A DNA stretch of 49,332 nucleotides from Trichomonas vaginalis G3 (GCF_026262505.1 NC_067205.1:21180659-21229990), one strand, 5' to 3'. Numbered from the stretch's first letter, positions 11,161 to 22,852 are shown. Translations and numbers: made by a program. Notes: generated from the letters alone by a model not told the origin.

Positions 11161-12001
11161 AGAAGTCATGACAAAGCATATACGATGAAATCATGACAAA
11201 ACATAAACGAAGAAATCATGACAAAACATTTCCGATGAAGAAATCATGAAAATTCAATGAGGTGAGAAAAGAGGTGAGATCTCACCTCTTCACCTAAACA
11301 TTATTTTTGGGTCATTTACGCTCATTACGAAGAAATCATGACAAAACATATACGAAGAAATCATGACAAAATATAAACGTTCATTCCGATGAAGAAATCA
11401 TGAAAATTCAATGAGGTGAGAAAAGAGGTGAGATCTCACCTCTTCACCTAAAATATATTTTTGTCTGATTTACGCTCATTACGATGAAGAAATCATGACA
11501 AAACATTTACGAAGAAGAAATCATGACAAAGCATATACGCTCATTACGATGAAGAAATCATGACAAAACATTTACGATGAAGAAGTCTTGACAAAGCATA
11601 TACGTTCATGTTTGACACATTCATTTACACTCATTACGATGAAGAAATCATGACAAAACATATACAATGAAGAAATCATGAGATTAGAAATGAGATTAGA
11701 AATGAGGTTAGATCTAACCATCTACCCTAAACATTATTTTTAGTCGTTTACGTTCATTACGATGAAGAAGTTTCGACACATTCATTTACGCTCATTACGA
11801 TAAAATCATCATGACAAAACATATACGTTCATTACGATGAAGAAATCATGAAAATTCAATGAGGTGAGAAAAGAGGTGAGATCTAACCATCTACCCTAAA
11901 CATTATTTTTGGATCATTTACACTCATTCCGATGAAGAAGTTTCGACAAAACATTAACGATAAAATCATCATGACAAAACATTAACGTTCATTACGATGA
12001 A
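11161..12001 (-). repeat. P-module block with the GGTTAGATCTAACC variant
   Basis: The standard 22-bp palindrome occurs at 11269-11290 and again near 11428. A variant palindrome GGTTAGATCTAACC is at 11706-11719, and a hybrid of the two half-sites (GGTGAGATCTAACC) at 11875-11888. M25 monomers fill the spaces. The block is repeated near 16040-16740 and 17880-18669, and inverted at 33840-34620 and 43740-44515. Confidence 0.88.
11269..11290. repeat. Representative 22-bp perfect palindrome of the P module
   Basis: Eleven bases on each side mirror exactly around the BglII site AGATCT (core AGAGGTGAGATCTCACCTCT plus one A and one T outside). More than 35 copies occur across the clean sequence, for example near 13590, 13752, 13869, 14340, 17947, 21158, 22524, 24174, 32563, 33514, 35653, 38270, 42490, 45485 and 48456. 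Its function is unknown. A homodimer binding site or cruciform is possible but not shown. Confidence 0.9.
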
Positions 12002-12167
12002 GTGTTCTGATGAAGTCATAACTGCCTTCCTCCTGTGTTGTTGTCTAAATGTCATGTTGTCTCATTTTTTCAGAGAAGTTAAATGACCTGGTAGCACATG
12101 GTAACATGGTAGCACCTTCAGTTCTTCAAAAATAATTAATTATTGAATGACCTAAAAACCATTAATG
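12002..12167 (-). repeat. D' segment, 166 bp
   Basis: This non-M25 segment runs from GTGTTCTGATGAAGTCATAA to CCTAAAAACCATTAATG. It contains the perfect 14-bp palindrome AATAATTAATTATT and the words GGTAGCACATGGTAACATGG. Exact-length (166 bp) copies are at 18670-18835, 24998-25163, 33671-33836 and 43572-43737. It is related to the D tandem units but differs in the GTNACC-like core. I see no coding potential and no terminal inverted repeats. Confidence 0.88.
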
Positions 12168-12480
12168 AAAACATTATTTTTGGATCATTTACACTCATTA
12201 CGATGAAGAAGTTTCGACAAAACATTAACGTTCATTACGATGAAGAAGTTTTGACAAAACATATACGTTCATTACGATGAAGAAATCATGAAAATTCAAT
12301 GAGGTGAGAAAAGAGGTGAGATCTCACCTCTTCACCTAAACATTATTTTTGGGTCATTTACGCTCATTACGATGAAGAAATCATGACAAAAACATTTACG
12401 AAGAAGTTTTGACAAAACATATACGAAGAAGTTTTGACAAAACATATACGTTCATGTTTGACAAAGCATATATACGATGA
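12168..12480 (-). repeat. P/M25 spacer between D' and the H array
   Basis: M25 monomers and one palindrome module near 12309-12340, in the same order as at 18836-19150 and 25164-25470. Nothing else is visible. Confidence 0.85.
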
Positions 12481-13391
12481 AGTTTTGACACGAAGTGAAG
12501 ATTTGCACTTCGTCAAAAAAGTGAAGGTTCGACAAAACATTTACGTTCATGTTTGACAAAGCATATACGATGAAGTTTTGACACGAAGTGAAGATTTGCA
12601 CTTCGTCAAAAAAGTGAAGGTTCGACAAAACATATACGTTCATGTTTGACAAAGCATATACGATGAAGTTTCGACAAAACATATACGTTCATGTTTGACA
12701 AAGCATATACGATGAAGTTTTGACACGAAGTGAAGATTTGCACTTCGTCAAAAAAGTGAAGGTTCGACAAAACATTTACGTTAATGTTTGACAAAGCATA
12801 TACGATGAAGTTTCGACAAAACATATACGTTCATGTTTGACAAAGCATATACGATGAAGTTTTGACAAAACATTTACGATGAAGTCTTGACAAATCATAT
12901 ACGAAGAAGTCATGACAAAACATTTACGAAGAAGTCTTGACAAATCATTTACGAAGAAGTCTTGACACGAAGTGAAGATTTGCACTTCGTCAAAAAAGTG
13001 AAGGTTCGACAAAACATTTACGTTCATGTTTGACAAAACATATACGTTCATGTTTGACAAAGCATATACGAAGAAGTCTTGACAAAACATATACGATGAA
13101 GTTTTGACACGAAGTGAAGATTTGCATTTCGTCAAAAAAGTGAAGGTTCGACAAAACATTTACGTTCATGTTTGACAAAGCATATACGATGAAGTTTTGA
13201 CACGAAGTGAAGATTTGCACTTCGTCAAAAAAGTGAAGGTTCGACAAAACATTTACGTTCATGTTTGACAAAGCATATTCGAAGAAGTCATGACAAAACA
13301 TATACGTTCATGTTTGACAAAGCATATACGATGAAGTTTTGACACGAAGTGAAGATTTGCACTTCGTCAAAAAAGTGAAGGTTCGACAAAA
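12481..13391 (-). repeat. H (hairpin) unit array
   Basis: Seven hairpin units, near 12489, 12581, 12722, 12963, 13106, 13199 and 13342, are separated by M25 monomers. Each hairpin is TTTTGAC(AC)GAAGTG / AAGATTTG / CACTTCGTCAAAA: a 13-bp stem with a 2-nt bulge and an 8-nt loop. Where units are adjacent they repeat every 93 bp, which keeps one - strand frame open and creates apparent ORFs of 70-130 codons. The unit near 13106 has loop-side CATTTCGTC, a marker shared with 20676, 22047 and 23414. Confidence 0.9.
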
Positions 13392-13917
13392 CATATACGT
13401 TCATGTTTGACAAAGCATATACGAAGAAGTCTTGACAAAACATATTCGAAGAAGTCATGACAAAACATATACGCTCATGTTTGACAAAACATATACGAAG
13501 AAATCATGACAAAACATTTACGCTCATTACGATGAAGAAGTCATGAAAATTCATGAGGTGAGAAAAGAGGTGAGAAAAGAGGTGAGATCTCACCTCTTCA
13601 CCTAAACATTATTTTTGGGTCATTTACGTTCATTACGAAGAAGTCATGACAAAACCTATACGAAGAAATCATGACAAAACATTTACGCTCATTTCGATGA
13701 AGAAGTCATGAAAATTCATGAGGTGAGAAAAGAGGTGAGAAAAGAGGTGAGATCTCACCTCTTCACCTAAACATTATTTTTGGGTCATTTACGTTCATTA
13801 CGAAGAAGTCATGACAAAACATTTACGAAGAAATCATGAAAATTCATGAGGTGAGAAAAGAGGTGAGATCTCACCTCTTCACCTAAACATTATTTTTGGG
13901 TCATTTACGTTCATTAC
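13392..13917 (-). repeat. M25 plus three P modules upstream of a T element
   Basis: Palindrome modules are near 13585, 13750 and 13868. The first two carry an extra copy of the 12-bp direct repeat GAGGTGAGAAAA. The same three-module block precedes the T copies at 21487, 22853 and 24223. Confidence 0.88.
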
Positions 13918-14165
13918 GAAGATGTTATACCATCTAAGAACTTGCGATTTTCATACGGAATCTCTTCTCTCGGTTTTTCGAGGGAAGCAATCATATGAGG
14001 AAATTCTTCTAAAAGTTCTTTTGTCTGATTTACATCTAATGAAAAAGTTTAGAAGAATTTTCTTATTCTTTCTGGCTTATTTTTGTTTTTCCAGTACTCC
14101 CGCTCTAATGGTCCCAGATGTGTTGACTTTGACTCTCTCAAGTTCTTAGATAGTATAACATCTTC
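13918..14165 (+). mobile_element. T element (MITE-like), 248 bp, 27-bp TIRs
   Basis: The left end GAAGATGTTATACCATCTAA and seven more bases are the reverse complement of the right end, with one mismatch in this copy. The interior is non-repetitive relative to the array and has a second nested inverted repeat (GAAATTCTTCTAAA / TTTAGAAGAATTTTC). No transposase is present, so this is a non-autonomous DNA element by structure. A 75-codon frame starts inside the left terminal repeat but is not evidence of a gene. No clear target-site duplication is visible; the right flank AACGCCTCCTTCATAA is unlike the array. Confidence 0.85.
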
Positions 14166-14505
14166 AACGCCTCCTTCATAATCTTGACAAAGCATATACG
14201 AAGAAGTCTTGACAAAGCATATACGAAGAAGTCATGACAAAACATTTACGATGAAATCATGACAAAACATTTACGCTCATTTCGATGAAGAAGTCATGAA
14301 AATTCATGAGGTGAGAAAAGAGGTGAGAAAAGAGGTGAGATCTCACCTCTTCACCTAAACATTATTTTTGGGTCATTTACGTTCATTACGAAGAAGTCAT
14401 GACAAAACATTTACGAAGAAATCATGAAAATTCATGAGGTGAGAAAAGAGGTGAGATCTCACCTCTTCACCTAAACATTATTTTTGGGTCATTTACGTTC
14501 ATTAC
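14166..14505 (-). repeat. M25 and two P modules between two T copies
   Basis: Four M25 monomers and two palindrome modules (near 14340 and 14457) join two T copies in a 588-bp tandem duplication (13918 to 14506). Confidence 0.88.
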
Positions 14506-14753
14506 GAAGATGTTATACCATCTAAGAACTTGCGATTTTCATACGGAATCTCTTCTCTCGGTTTTTCGAGGGAAGCAATCATATGAGGAAATTCTTCTAA
14601 AAGTTCTTTTGTCTGATTTACATCTAATGAAAAAGTTTAGAAGAATTTTCTTATTCTTTCTGGCTTATTTTTGTTTTTCCAGTACTCCCGCTCTAATGGT
14701 CCCAGATGTGTTGACTTTGACTCTCTCAAGTTCTTAGATGGTATAACATCTTC
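14506..14753 (+). mobile_element. T element, 248 bp, perfect 27-bp TIRs
   Basis: This is the cleanest reference copy. Its first 27 and last 27 bases are perfect reverse complements (GAAGATGTTATACCATCTAA at the left, matching TTAGATGGTATAACATCTTC at the right). The nested stem lies at 14588-14601 and 14636-14650, with one extra T in the right arm. Near 14667-14682 the sequence TTTTTGTTTTTCCAG resembles a 3' splice site by chance or by origin. The same flanks as in every other copy show that it multiplied with the array. Confidence 0.88.
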
Positions 14754-15300
14754 AACGCCTCCTTCATAATCTTGACAAAGCATATACGAAGAAGTCTTGA
14801 CAAAGCATATACGAAGAAGTCATGACAAAACATTTACGATGAAGTCATGACAGAACATTTACGAAGAAGTCTTGACAAATCATTTACGAAGAAGTCTTGA
14901 CAAAACATATACGATGAAGTTTTGACACGAAGTGAAGATTTGCACTTCGTCAAAAAAGTGAAGTTTCGACAAAACATATACGTTCATGTTTGACAAAGCA
15001 TATACGAAGAAGTCTTGACAAAACATATTCGAAGAAGTCATGACAAAACATATACGCTCATGTTTGACAAAACCTATACGAAGAAATCATGACAAAACAT
15101 TTACGCTCATTTCGATGAAGAAGTCATGACAAAGCATATACGATGAAGTTTCGACAAATCATTTACGTTCATGTTTGACAAAGCATATACGATGAAATCA
15201 TGACAAAACATATACGAAGAAGTTTCGACAAAACATGTACGATGAAATCATGACAAAACATATACGATGAAGTTTTGACAAAACATATACGAAGAAGTCA
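14754..15300 (-). repeat. M25 array with one H unit
   Basis: A-rich-sense M25 monomers with a single hairpin unit near 14925. The right part (15120-15300) contains FSDEV-free M25 variants such as GAAGTTTCGACAAATC that recur at 16741-16990. No gene is seen. Confidence 0.82.
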
Positions 15301-15985
15301 TGACAAAACATAAACGAAGAAGTCATGACAAAACATTTACGATGAAGAAGTCATGACAAAACATAAACGAAGAAATCATGACAAAACATTTACGATGAAG
15401 AAGTCATGACAAAGCATAAACGAAGAAATCATGACATATCATTTACGTTCATTACGATGAAGAAGTCATGACAAAACATGTACGTTCATGTTTGACAAAA
15501 CATTTACGATGAAGAAATCATGACAAAACATAAACGAAGAAATCATGACAAATCATTTACATTCATTACGATGAAGAAGTCATGACAAAACATGTACGTT
15601 CATGTTTGACAAAACATTTACGATGAAGTTTCGACAAAACATTTACACTCATTACGATGAAGAAGTCATGACAAATCATTTACGTTCATTACGATGAAGA
15701 AGTCTTGACAAAACATTTACGCTCATGTTTGACAAAACATTTACACTCATTACGATGAAGAAGTCTTGACAAAGCATATACGTTCATTACGATGAAGAAG
15801 TCATGACAAAACATATACGCTCATGTTTGACAAAACATATACGCTCATTACGATGAAGAAATCATGACAAAACATTTACGATGAAGTAGTGACAAAACAT
15901 ATACGATGAAGAAGTCTTGACAAAACATTTACGCTCATGTTTGACAAAGCATATACGTTCATTACGATGAAGAAGTCGACAAAGC
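15301..15985 (-). repeat. U624 higher-order unit, fourth left-arm copy
   Basis: The marker GAAGTAGTG is at about 15875 and the monomer order matches 10450-11160. The left end of the unit is fused to a different M25 series, so the copy is truncated by roughly 100 bp. Confidence 0.82.
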
Positions 15986-16740
15986 ATATACGATGAAATC
16001 ATGACAAAACATAAACGAAGAAATCATGACAAAACATTTCCGATGAAGAAATCATGAAAATTCAATGAGGTGAGAAAAGAGGTGAGATCTCACCTCTTCA
16101 CCTAAACATTATTTTTTGGGTCATTTACGCTCATTACGAAGAAATCATGACAAAACATATACGAAGAAATCATGACAAAATAAAACGTTCATTCCGATGA
16201 AGAAATCATGAAAATTCAATGAGGTGAGAAAAGAGGTGAGATCTCACCTCTTCACCTAAAATATATTTTTGTCTGATTTACGCTCATTACGATGAAGAAA
16301 TCATGACAAAACATTTACGAAGAAGAAATCATGACAAAGCATATACGCTCATTACGATGAAGAAATCATGACAAAACATTTACGATGAAGAAGTCTTGAC
16401 AAAGCATATACGTTCATGTTTGACACATTCATTTACACTCATTACGATGAAGAAATCATGACAAAACATATACAATGAAGAAATCATGAGATTAGAAATG
16501 AGATTAGAAATGAGGTTAGATCTAACCATCTACCCTAAACATTATTTTTAGTCGTTTACGTTCATTACGATGAAGAAGTTTCGACACATTCATTTACGCT
16601 CATTACGATAAAATCATCATGACAAAACATATACGTTCATTACGATGAAGAAATCATGAAAATTCAATGAGGTGAGAAAAGAGGTGAGATCTAACCATCT
16701 ACCCTAAACATTATTTTTGGATCATTTACACTCATTCCGA
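15986..16740 (-). repeat. P block with standard, variant and hybrid palindromes
   Basis: This is a copy of 11161-11940. Standard palindromes are near 16088 and 16240, the GGTTAGATCTAACC variant at 16514-16527, and the hybrid GGTGAGATCTAACC at 16683-16696. It breaks off before the D' segment, unlike the other two left-arm copies. Confidence 0.87.
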
Positions 16741-17820
16741 TGAAGAAGTCATGACAAAGCATATACGATGAAGTTTCGACAAATCATTTACGTTCATGTT
16801 TGACAAAGCATATACGATGAAATCATGACAAAACATTTACGATGAAATCATGACAAAACATTTACGAAGAAATCATGACAAAACATTTACGATGAAGTCA
16901 TGACAAAACATATACGAAGAAGTTTCGACAAAACATGTACGATGAAATCATGACAAAACATATACGATGAAGTTTTGACAAAACATATACGAAGAAGTCA
17001 TGACAAAACATAAACGAAGAAGTCATGACAAAACATAAACGAAGAAATCATGACAAAACATAAACGAAGAAATCATGACAAAACATTTACGATGAAGAAG
17101 TCATGACAAAGCATAAACGAAGAAATCATGACAAATCATTTACGTTCATTACGATGAAGAAGTCATGACAAAACATGTACGTTCATGTTTGACAAAACAT
17201 TTACGATGAAGAAATCATGACAAAACATAAACGAAGAAATCATGACAAATCATTTACGTTCATTACGATGAAGAAGTCATGACAAAACATGTACGTTCAT
17301 GTTTGACAAAACATTTACGATGAAGAAATCATGACAAAACATAAACGAAGAAATCATGACAAATCATTTACGTTCATTACGATGAAGAAGTCATGACAAA
17401 ACATGTACGTTCATGTTTGACAAAACATTTACGATGAAGTTTCGACAAAACATTTACACTCATTACGATGAAGAAGTCATGACAAATCATTTACGTTCAT
17501 TACGATGAAGAAGTCTTGACAAAACATTTACGCTCATGTTTGACAAAACATTTACACTCATTACGATGAAGAAGTCTTGACAAAGCATATACGTTCATTA
17601 CGATGAAGAAGTCATGACAAAACATATACGCTCATGTTTGACAAAACATATACGCTCATGTTTGACAAAACATATACGCTCATTACGATGAAGAAATCAT
17701 GACAAAACATTTACGATGAAGTAGTGACAAAACATATACGATGAAGAAGTCTTGACAAAACATTTACGCTCATGTTTGACAAAGCATATACGTTCATTAC
17801 GATGAAGAAGTCATGACAAA
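16741..17820 (-). repeat. M25 stretch and fifth left-arm U624 copy
   Basis: M25 variants 16741-17080 resemble 15120-15350. A U624 copy follows with GAAGTAGTG at about 17721; it contains an extra internal repeat of CATAAACGAAGAAATCATGA and the following GTACGTTCATG segment, so it is longer than 624 bp. Confidence 0.82.
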
Positions 17821-18669
17821 GCATATACGATGAAATCATGACAAAACATAAACGAAGAAATCATGACAAAACATTTCCGATGAAGAAATCATGAAAATTC
17901 ATGAGGTGAGAAAAGAGGTGAGAAAAGAGGTGAGAAAAGAGGTGAGATCTCACCTCTTCACCTAAACATTATTTTTGGGTCATTTACGCTCATTACGAAG
18001 AAATCATGACAAAACATGTACGAAGAAATCATGACAAAATATAAACGTTCATTCCGATGAAGAAATCATGAAAATTCAATGAGGTGAGAAAAGAGGTGAG
18101 ATCTCACCTCTTCACCTAAAATATATTTTTGTCTGATTTACGCTCATTACGATGAAGAAATCATGACAAAACATTTACGAAGAAGAAATCATGACAAAGC
18201 ATATACGCTCATTACGATGAAGAAATCATGACAAAACATTTACGATGAAGAAGTCTTGACAAAGCATATACGTTCATGTTTGACACATTCATTTACACTC
18301 ATTACGATGAAGAAATCATGACAAAACATATACAATGAAGAAATCATGAGATTAGAAATGAGATTAGAAATGAAGTTAGATCTAACCATCTACCCTAAAC
18401 ATTATTTTTAGTCGTTTACGTTCATTACGATGAAGAAGTTTCGACACATTCATTTACGCTCATTACGATAAAATCATCATGACAAAACATATACGTTCAT
18501 TACGATGAAGAAATCATGAAAATTCAATGAGGTGAGAAAAGAGGTGAGATCTAACCATCTACCCTAAACATTATTTTTGGATCATTTACACTCATTCCGA
18601 TGAAGAAGTTTCGACAAAACATTAACGATAAAATCATCATGACAAAACATTAACGTTCATTACGATGAA
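17821..18669 (-). repeat. P block, third left-arm copy
   Basis: Standard palindromes are near 17947 and 18100. The first is preceded by three GAGGTGAGAAAA direct repeats, the largest number seen. The variant palindrome at 18374-18387 has one mismatch (AGTTAGATCTAACC), and the hybrid is at 18543-18556. It is followed directly by D', as at 12002. Confidence 0.87.
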
Positions 18670-18835
18670 GTGTTCTGATGAAGTCATAACTGCCTTCCTC
18701 CTGTGTTGTTGTCTAAATGTCATGTTGTCTCATTTTTTCAGAGAAGTTAAATGACCTGGTAGCACATGGTAACATGGTAGCACCTTCAGTTCTTCAAAAA
18801 TAATTAATTATTGAATGACCTAAAAACCATTAATG
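18670..18835 (-). repeat. D' segment, 166 bp
   Basis: Same ends and length as 12002-12167, with essentially no differences visible by eye. The 6.67-kb spacing from the first copy marks a large segmental duplication (11.2-13.4 kb against 17.9-20.1 kb). Confidence 0.88.
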
Positions 18836-19150
18836 AAAACATTATTTTTGGATCATTTACACTCATTACGATGAAGAAGTTTCGACAAAACATTAACGTT
18901 CATTACGATGAAGAAGTTTTGACAAAACATATACGTTCATTACGATGAAGAAATCATGAAAATTCAATGAGGTGAGAAAAGAGGTGAGATCTCACCTCTT
19001 CACCTAAACATTATTTTTGGGTCATTTACGCTCATTACGATGAAGAAATCATGACAAAACATTTACGAAGAAGTTTTGACAAAACATATACGAAGAAGTT
19101 TTGACAAAACATATACGTTCATGTTTGACAAAGCATATACGATGAAGTTT
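18836..19150 (-). repeat. P/M25 spacer
   Basis: Same content as 12168-12480: M25 monomers plus one palindrome module near 18987. Nothing else is visible. Confidence 0.85.
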
Positions 19151-20960
19151 TGACACGAAGTGAAGATTTGCACTTCGTCAAAAAAGTGAAGGTTCGACAA
19201 AACATTTACGTTCATGTTTGACAAAGCATATACGATGAAGTTTTGACACGAAGTGAAGATTTGCACTTCGTCAAAAAAGTGAAGGTTCGACAAAACATTT
19301 ACGTTCATGTTTGACAAAGCATATACGATGAAGTTTCGACAAAACATATACGTTCATGTTTGACAAAGCATATACGATGAAGTTTTGACACGAAGTGAAG
19401 ATTTGCACTTCGTCAAAAAAGTGAAGGTTCGACAAAACATATACGTTCATGTTTGACAAAGCATATACGATGAAGTTTTGACAAAACATTTACGATGAAG
19501 TCTTGACAAATCATATACGAAGAAGTCATGACAAAACATTTACGAAGAAGTCTTGACAAATCATTTACGAAGAAGTCTTGACACGAAGTGAAGATTTGCA
19601 CTTCGTCAAAAAAGTGAAGGTTCGACAAAACATTTACGTTCATGTTTGACAAAACATATACGTTCATGTTTGACAAAGCATATACGATGAAGTTTTGACA
19701 CGAAGTGAAGATTTGCACTTCGTCAAAAAAGTGAAGGTTCGACAAAACATATACGTTCATGTTTGACAAAGCATATACGATGAAGTTTCGACAAAACATA
19801 TACGTTCATGTTTGACAAAGCATATACGATGAAGTTTTGACACGAAGTGAAGATTTGCACTTCGTCAAAAAAGTGAAGGTTCGACAAAACATTTACGTTC
19901 ATGTTTGACAAAGCATATACGATGAAGTTTCGACAAAACATATACGTTCATGTTTGACAAAGCATATACGATGAAGTTTTGACAAAACATTTACGATGAA
20001 GTCTTGACAAATCATATACGAAGAAGTCATGACAAAACATTTACGAAGAAGTCTTGACAAATCATTTACGAAGAAGTCTTGACACGAAGTGAAGATTTGC
20101 ACTTCGTCAAAAAAGTGAAGGTTCGACAAAACATATACGTTCATGTTTGACAAAGCATATACGATGAAGTTTTGACACGAAGTGAAGATTTGCACTTCGT
20201 CAAAAAAGTGAAGGTTCGACAAAACATTTACGTTCATGTTTGACAAAGCATATACGATGAAGGTTCGACAAAACATATACGTTCATGTTTGACAAAGCAT
20301 ATACGATGAAGTTTTGACACGAAGTGAAGATTTGCACTTCGTCAAAAAAGTGAAGGTTCGACAAAACATTTACGTTAATGTTTGACAAAGCATATACGAT
20401 GAAGTTTCGACAAAACATATACGTTCATGTTTGACAAAGCATATACGATGAAGTTTTGACAAAACATTTACGATGAAGTCTTGACAAATCATATACGAAG
20501 AAGTCATGACAAAACATTTACGAAGAAGTCTTGACACGAAGTGAAGATTTGCACTTCGTCAAAAAAGTGAAGGTTCGACAAAACATTTACGTTCATGTTT
20601 GACAAAACATATACGTTCATGTTTGACAAAGCATATACGAAGAAGTCTTGACAAAACATATACGATGAAGTTTTGACACGAAGTGAAGATTTGCATTTCG
20701 TCAAAAAAGTGAAGGTTCGACAAAACATTTACGTTCATGTTTGACAAAGCATATACGATGAAGTTTTGACACGAAGTGAAGATTTGCACTTCGTCAAAAA
20801 AGTGAAGGTTCGACAAAACATTTACGTTCATGTTTGACAAAGCATATACGATGAAGTTTCGACAAAACATATACGTTCATGTTTGACAAAGCATATACGA
20901 TGAAGTTTTGACACGAAGTGAAGATTTGCACTTCGTCAAAAAAGTGAAGGTTCGACAAAA
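19151..20960 (-). repeat. Long H unit array
   Basis: Hairpin units are near 19152, 19245, 19388, 19580, 19697, 19836, 20081, 20175, 20318, 20533, 20676, 20769 and 20910, spaced by 93, 117, 143 or more bases depending on how many M25 monomers intervene. The array is an expanded version of 12481-13391. Overlapping - strand frames of 72-128 codons are periodic repeat peptides (LSNLHFFDEVQIFTSCQ motif) without any recognisable domain. Confidence 0.9.
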
Positions 20961-21486
20961 CATATACGTTCATGTTTGACAAAGCATATACGAAGAAGTC
21001 TTGACAAACATATTCGAAGAAGTCATGACAAAACATATACGCTCATGTTTGACAAAACATATACGAAGAAATCATGACAAAACATTTACGCTCATTACGA
21101 TGAAGAAGTCATGAAAATTCATGAGGTGAGAAAAAGAGGTGAGAAAAGAGGTGAGATCTCACCTCTTCACCTAAACATTATTTTTGGGTCATTTACGTTC
21201 ATTACGAAGAAGTCATGACAAAACCTATACGAAGAAATCATGACAAAACATTTACGCTCATTTCGATGAAGAAGTCATGAAAATTCATGAGGTGAGAAAA
21301 GAGGTGAGAAAAGAGGTGAGATCTCACCTCTTCACCTAAACATTATTTTTGGGTCATTTACGTTCATTACGAAGAAGTCATGACAAAACATTTACGAAGA
21401 AATCATGAAAATTCATGAGGTGAGAAAAGAGGTGAGATCTCACCTCTTCACCTAAACATTATTTTTGGGTCATTTACGTTCATTAC
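20961..21486 (-). repeat. M25 plus three P modules upstream of T
   Basis: Palindrome modules are near 21158, 21321 and 21438. The block is equivalent to 13392-13917, with small homopolymer differences. Confidence 0.87.
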
Positions 21487-21732
21487 GAAGATGTTATACC
21501 ATCTAAGAACTTGCGATTTTCATACGGAATCTCTTCTCTCGGTTTTTCGAGGGAAGCAATCATATGAGGAAATTCTTCTAAAAGTTCTTTGTCTGATTTA
21601 CATCTAATGAAAAAGTTTAGAAGAATTTTCTTATTCTTTCTGGCTTATTTTGTTTTTCCAGTACTCCCGCTCTAATGGTCCCAGATGTGTTGACTTTGAC
21701 TCTCTCAAGTTCTTAGATGGTATAACATCTTC
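21487..21732 (+). mobile_element. T element, 246 bp
   Basis: Both terminal repeats are intact. The copy is two bases shorter than the reference because of single-base losses in homopolymers, which also interrupts the 75-codon frame open in other copies. Confidence 0.87.
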
Positions 21733-22852
21733 AACGCCTCCTTCATAATCTTGACAAAGCATATACGAAGAAGTCTTGACAAAGCATATACGAAGAAGTC
21801 ATGACAAAACATTTACGATGAAGTCATGACAAAACATTTACGAAGAAGTCTTGACAAATCATTTACGAAGAAGTCTTGACAAAACATATACGATGAAGTT
21901 TTGACACGAAGTGAAGATTTGCACTTCGTCAAAAAAGTGAAGGTTCGACAAAACATTTACGTTCATGTTTGACAAAACATATACGTTCATGTTTGACAAA
22001 GCATATACGAAGAAGTCTTGACAAAACATATACGATGAAGTTTTGACACGAAGTGAAGATTTGCATTTCGTCAAAAAAGTGAAGTTCGACAAAACATTTA
22101 CGTTCATGTTTGACAAAGCATATACGATGAAGTTTTGACACGAAGTGAAGATTTGCACTTCGTCAAAAAAGTGAAGGTTCGACAAAACATTTACGTTCAT
22201 GTTTGACAAAGCATATACGATGAAGTTTCGACAAAACATATACGTTCATGTTTGACAAAGCATATACGATGAAGTTTTGACACGAAGTGAAGATTTGCAC
22301 TTCGTCAAAAAAGTGAAGGTTCGACAAAACATATACGTTCATGTTTGACAAAGCATATACGAAGAATCTTGACAAAACATATTCGAAGAAGTCATGACAA
22401 AACATACGCTCATGTTTGACAAAACATATACGAAGAAATCATGACAAAACATTTACGCTCATTACGATGAAGAAGTCATGAAAATTCATGAGGTGAGAAA
22501 AGAGGTGAGAAAAGAGGTGAGATCTCACCTCTTCACCTAAACATTATTTTTGGGTCATTTACGTTCATTACGAAGAAGTCATGACAAAACCTATACGAAG
22601 AAATCATGACAAAACATTTACGCTCATTTCGATGAAGAAGTCATGAAAATTCATGAGGTGAGAAAAGAGGTGAGAAAAGAGGTGAGATCTCACCTCTTCA
22701 CCTAAACATTATTTTTGGGTCATTTACGTTCATTACGAAGAAGTCATGACAAAACATTTACGAAGAAATCATGAAAATTCATGAGGTGAGAAAAGAGGTG
22801 AGATCTCACCTCTTCACCTAAACATTATTTTTGGGTCATTTACGTTCATTAC
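21733..22852 (-). repeat. H/P block of a ~1.37-kb higher-order unit
   Basis: After the T flank come M25 monomers, four hairpin units (near 21904, 22047, 22138, 22278) and three palindrome modules (near 22524, 22688, 22804), leading to the next T. Together with T this gives a 1366-bp unit that repeats once more to the right. Confidence 0.88.

Noticed and set aside
12481-13391. CRISPR-like array of regularly spaced palindromic repeats
   Set aside because: The 'spacers' are themselves repeated M25 monomers, unit length is 93 bp or more, there are no cas genes, and the sequence context is a eukaryote-like satellite.
13922-14149. 75-codon frame inside T with a hydrophobic stretch (FLFFLAYFCF), repeated in several copies
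   Set aside because: It recurs only because T copies are near-identical. It is interrupted in the 21487 copy, runs into flanking repeat in the 36072 copy, and resembles no transposase or known peptide.
14660-14690. Possible 3' splice site (TTTTTGTTTTTCCAG) inside T, hinting at a captured exon
   Set aside because: There is no matching 5' splice site, branch point or conserved open frame. Pyrimidine-rich sequence ending in CAG is common by chance.
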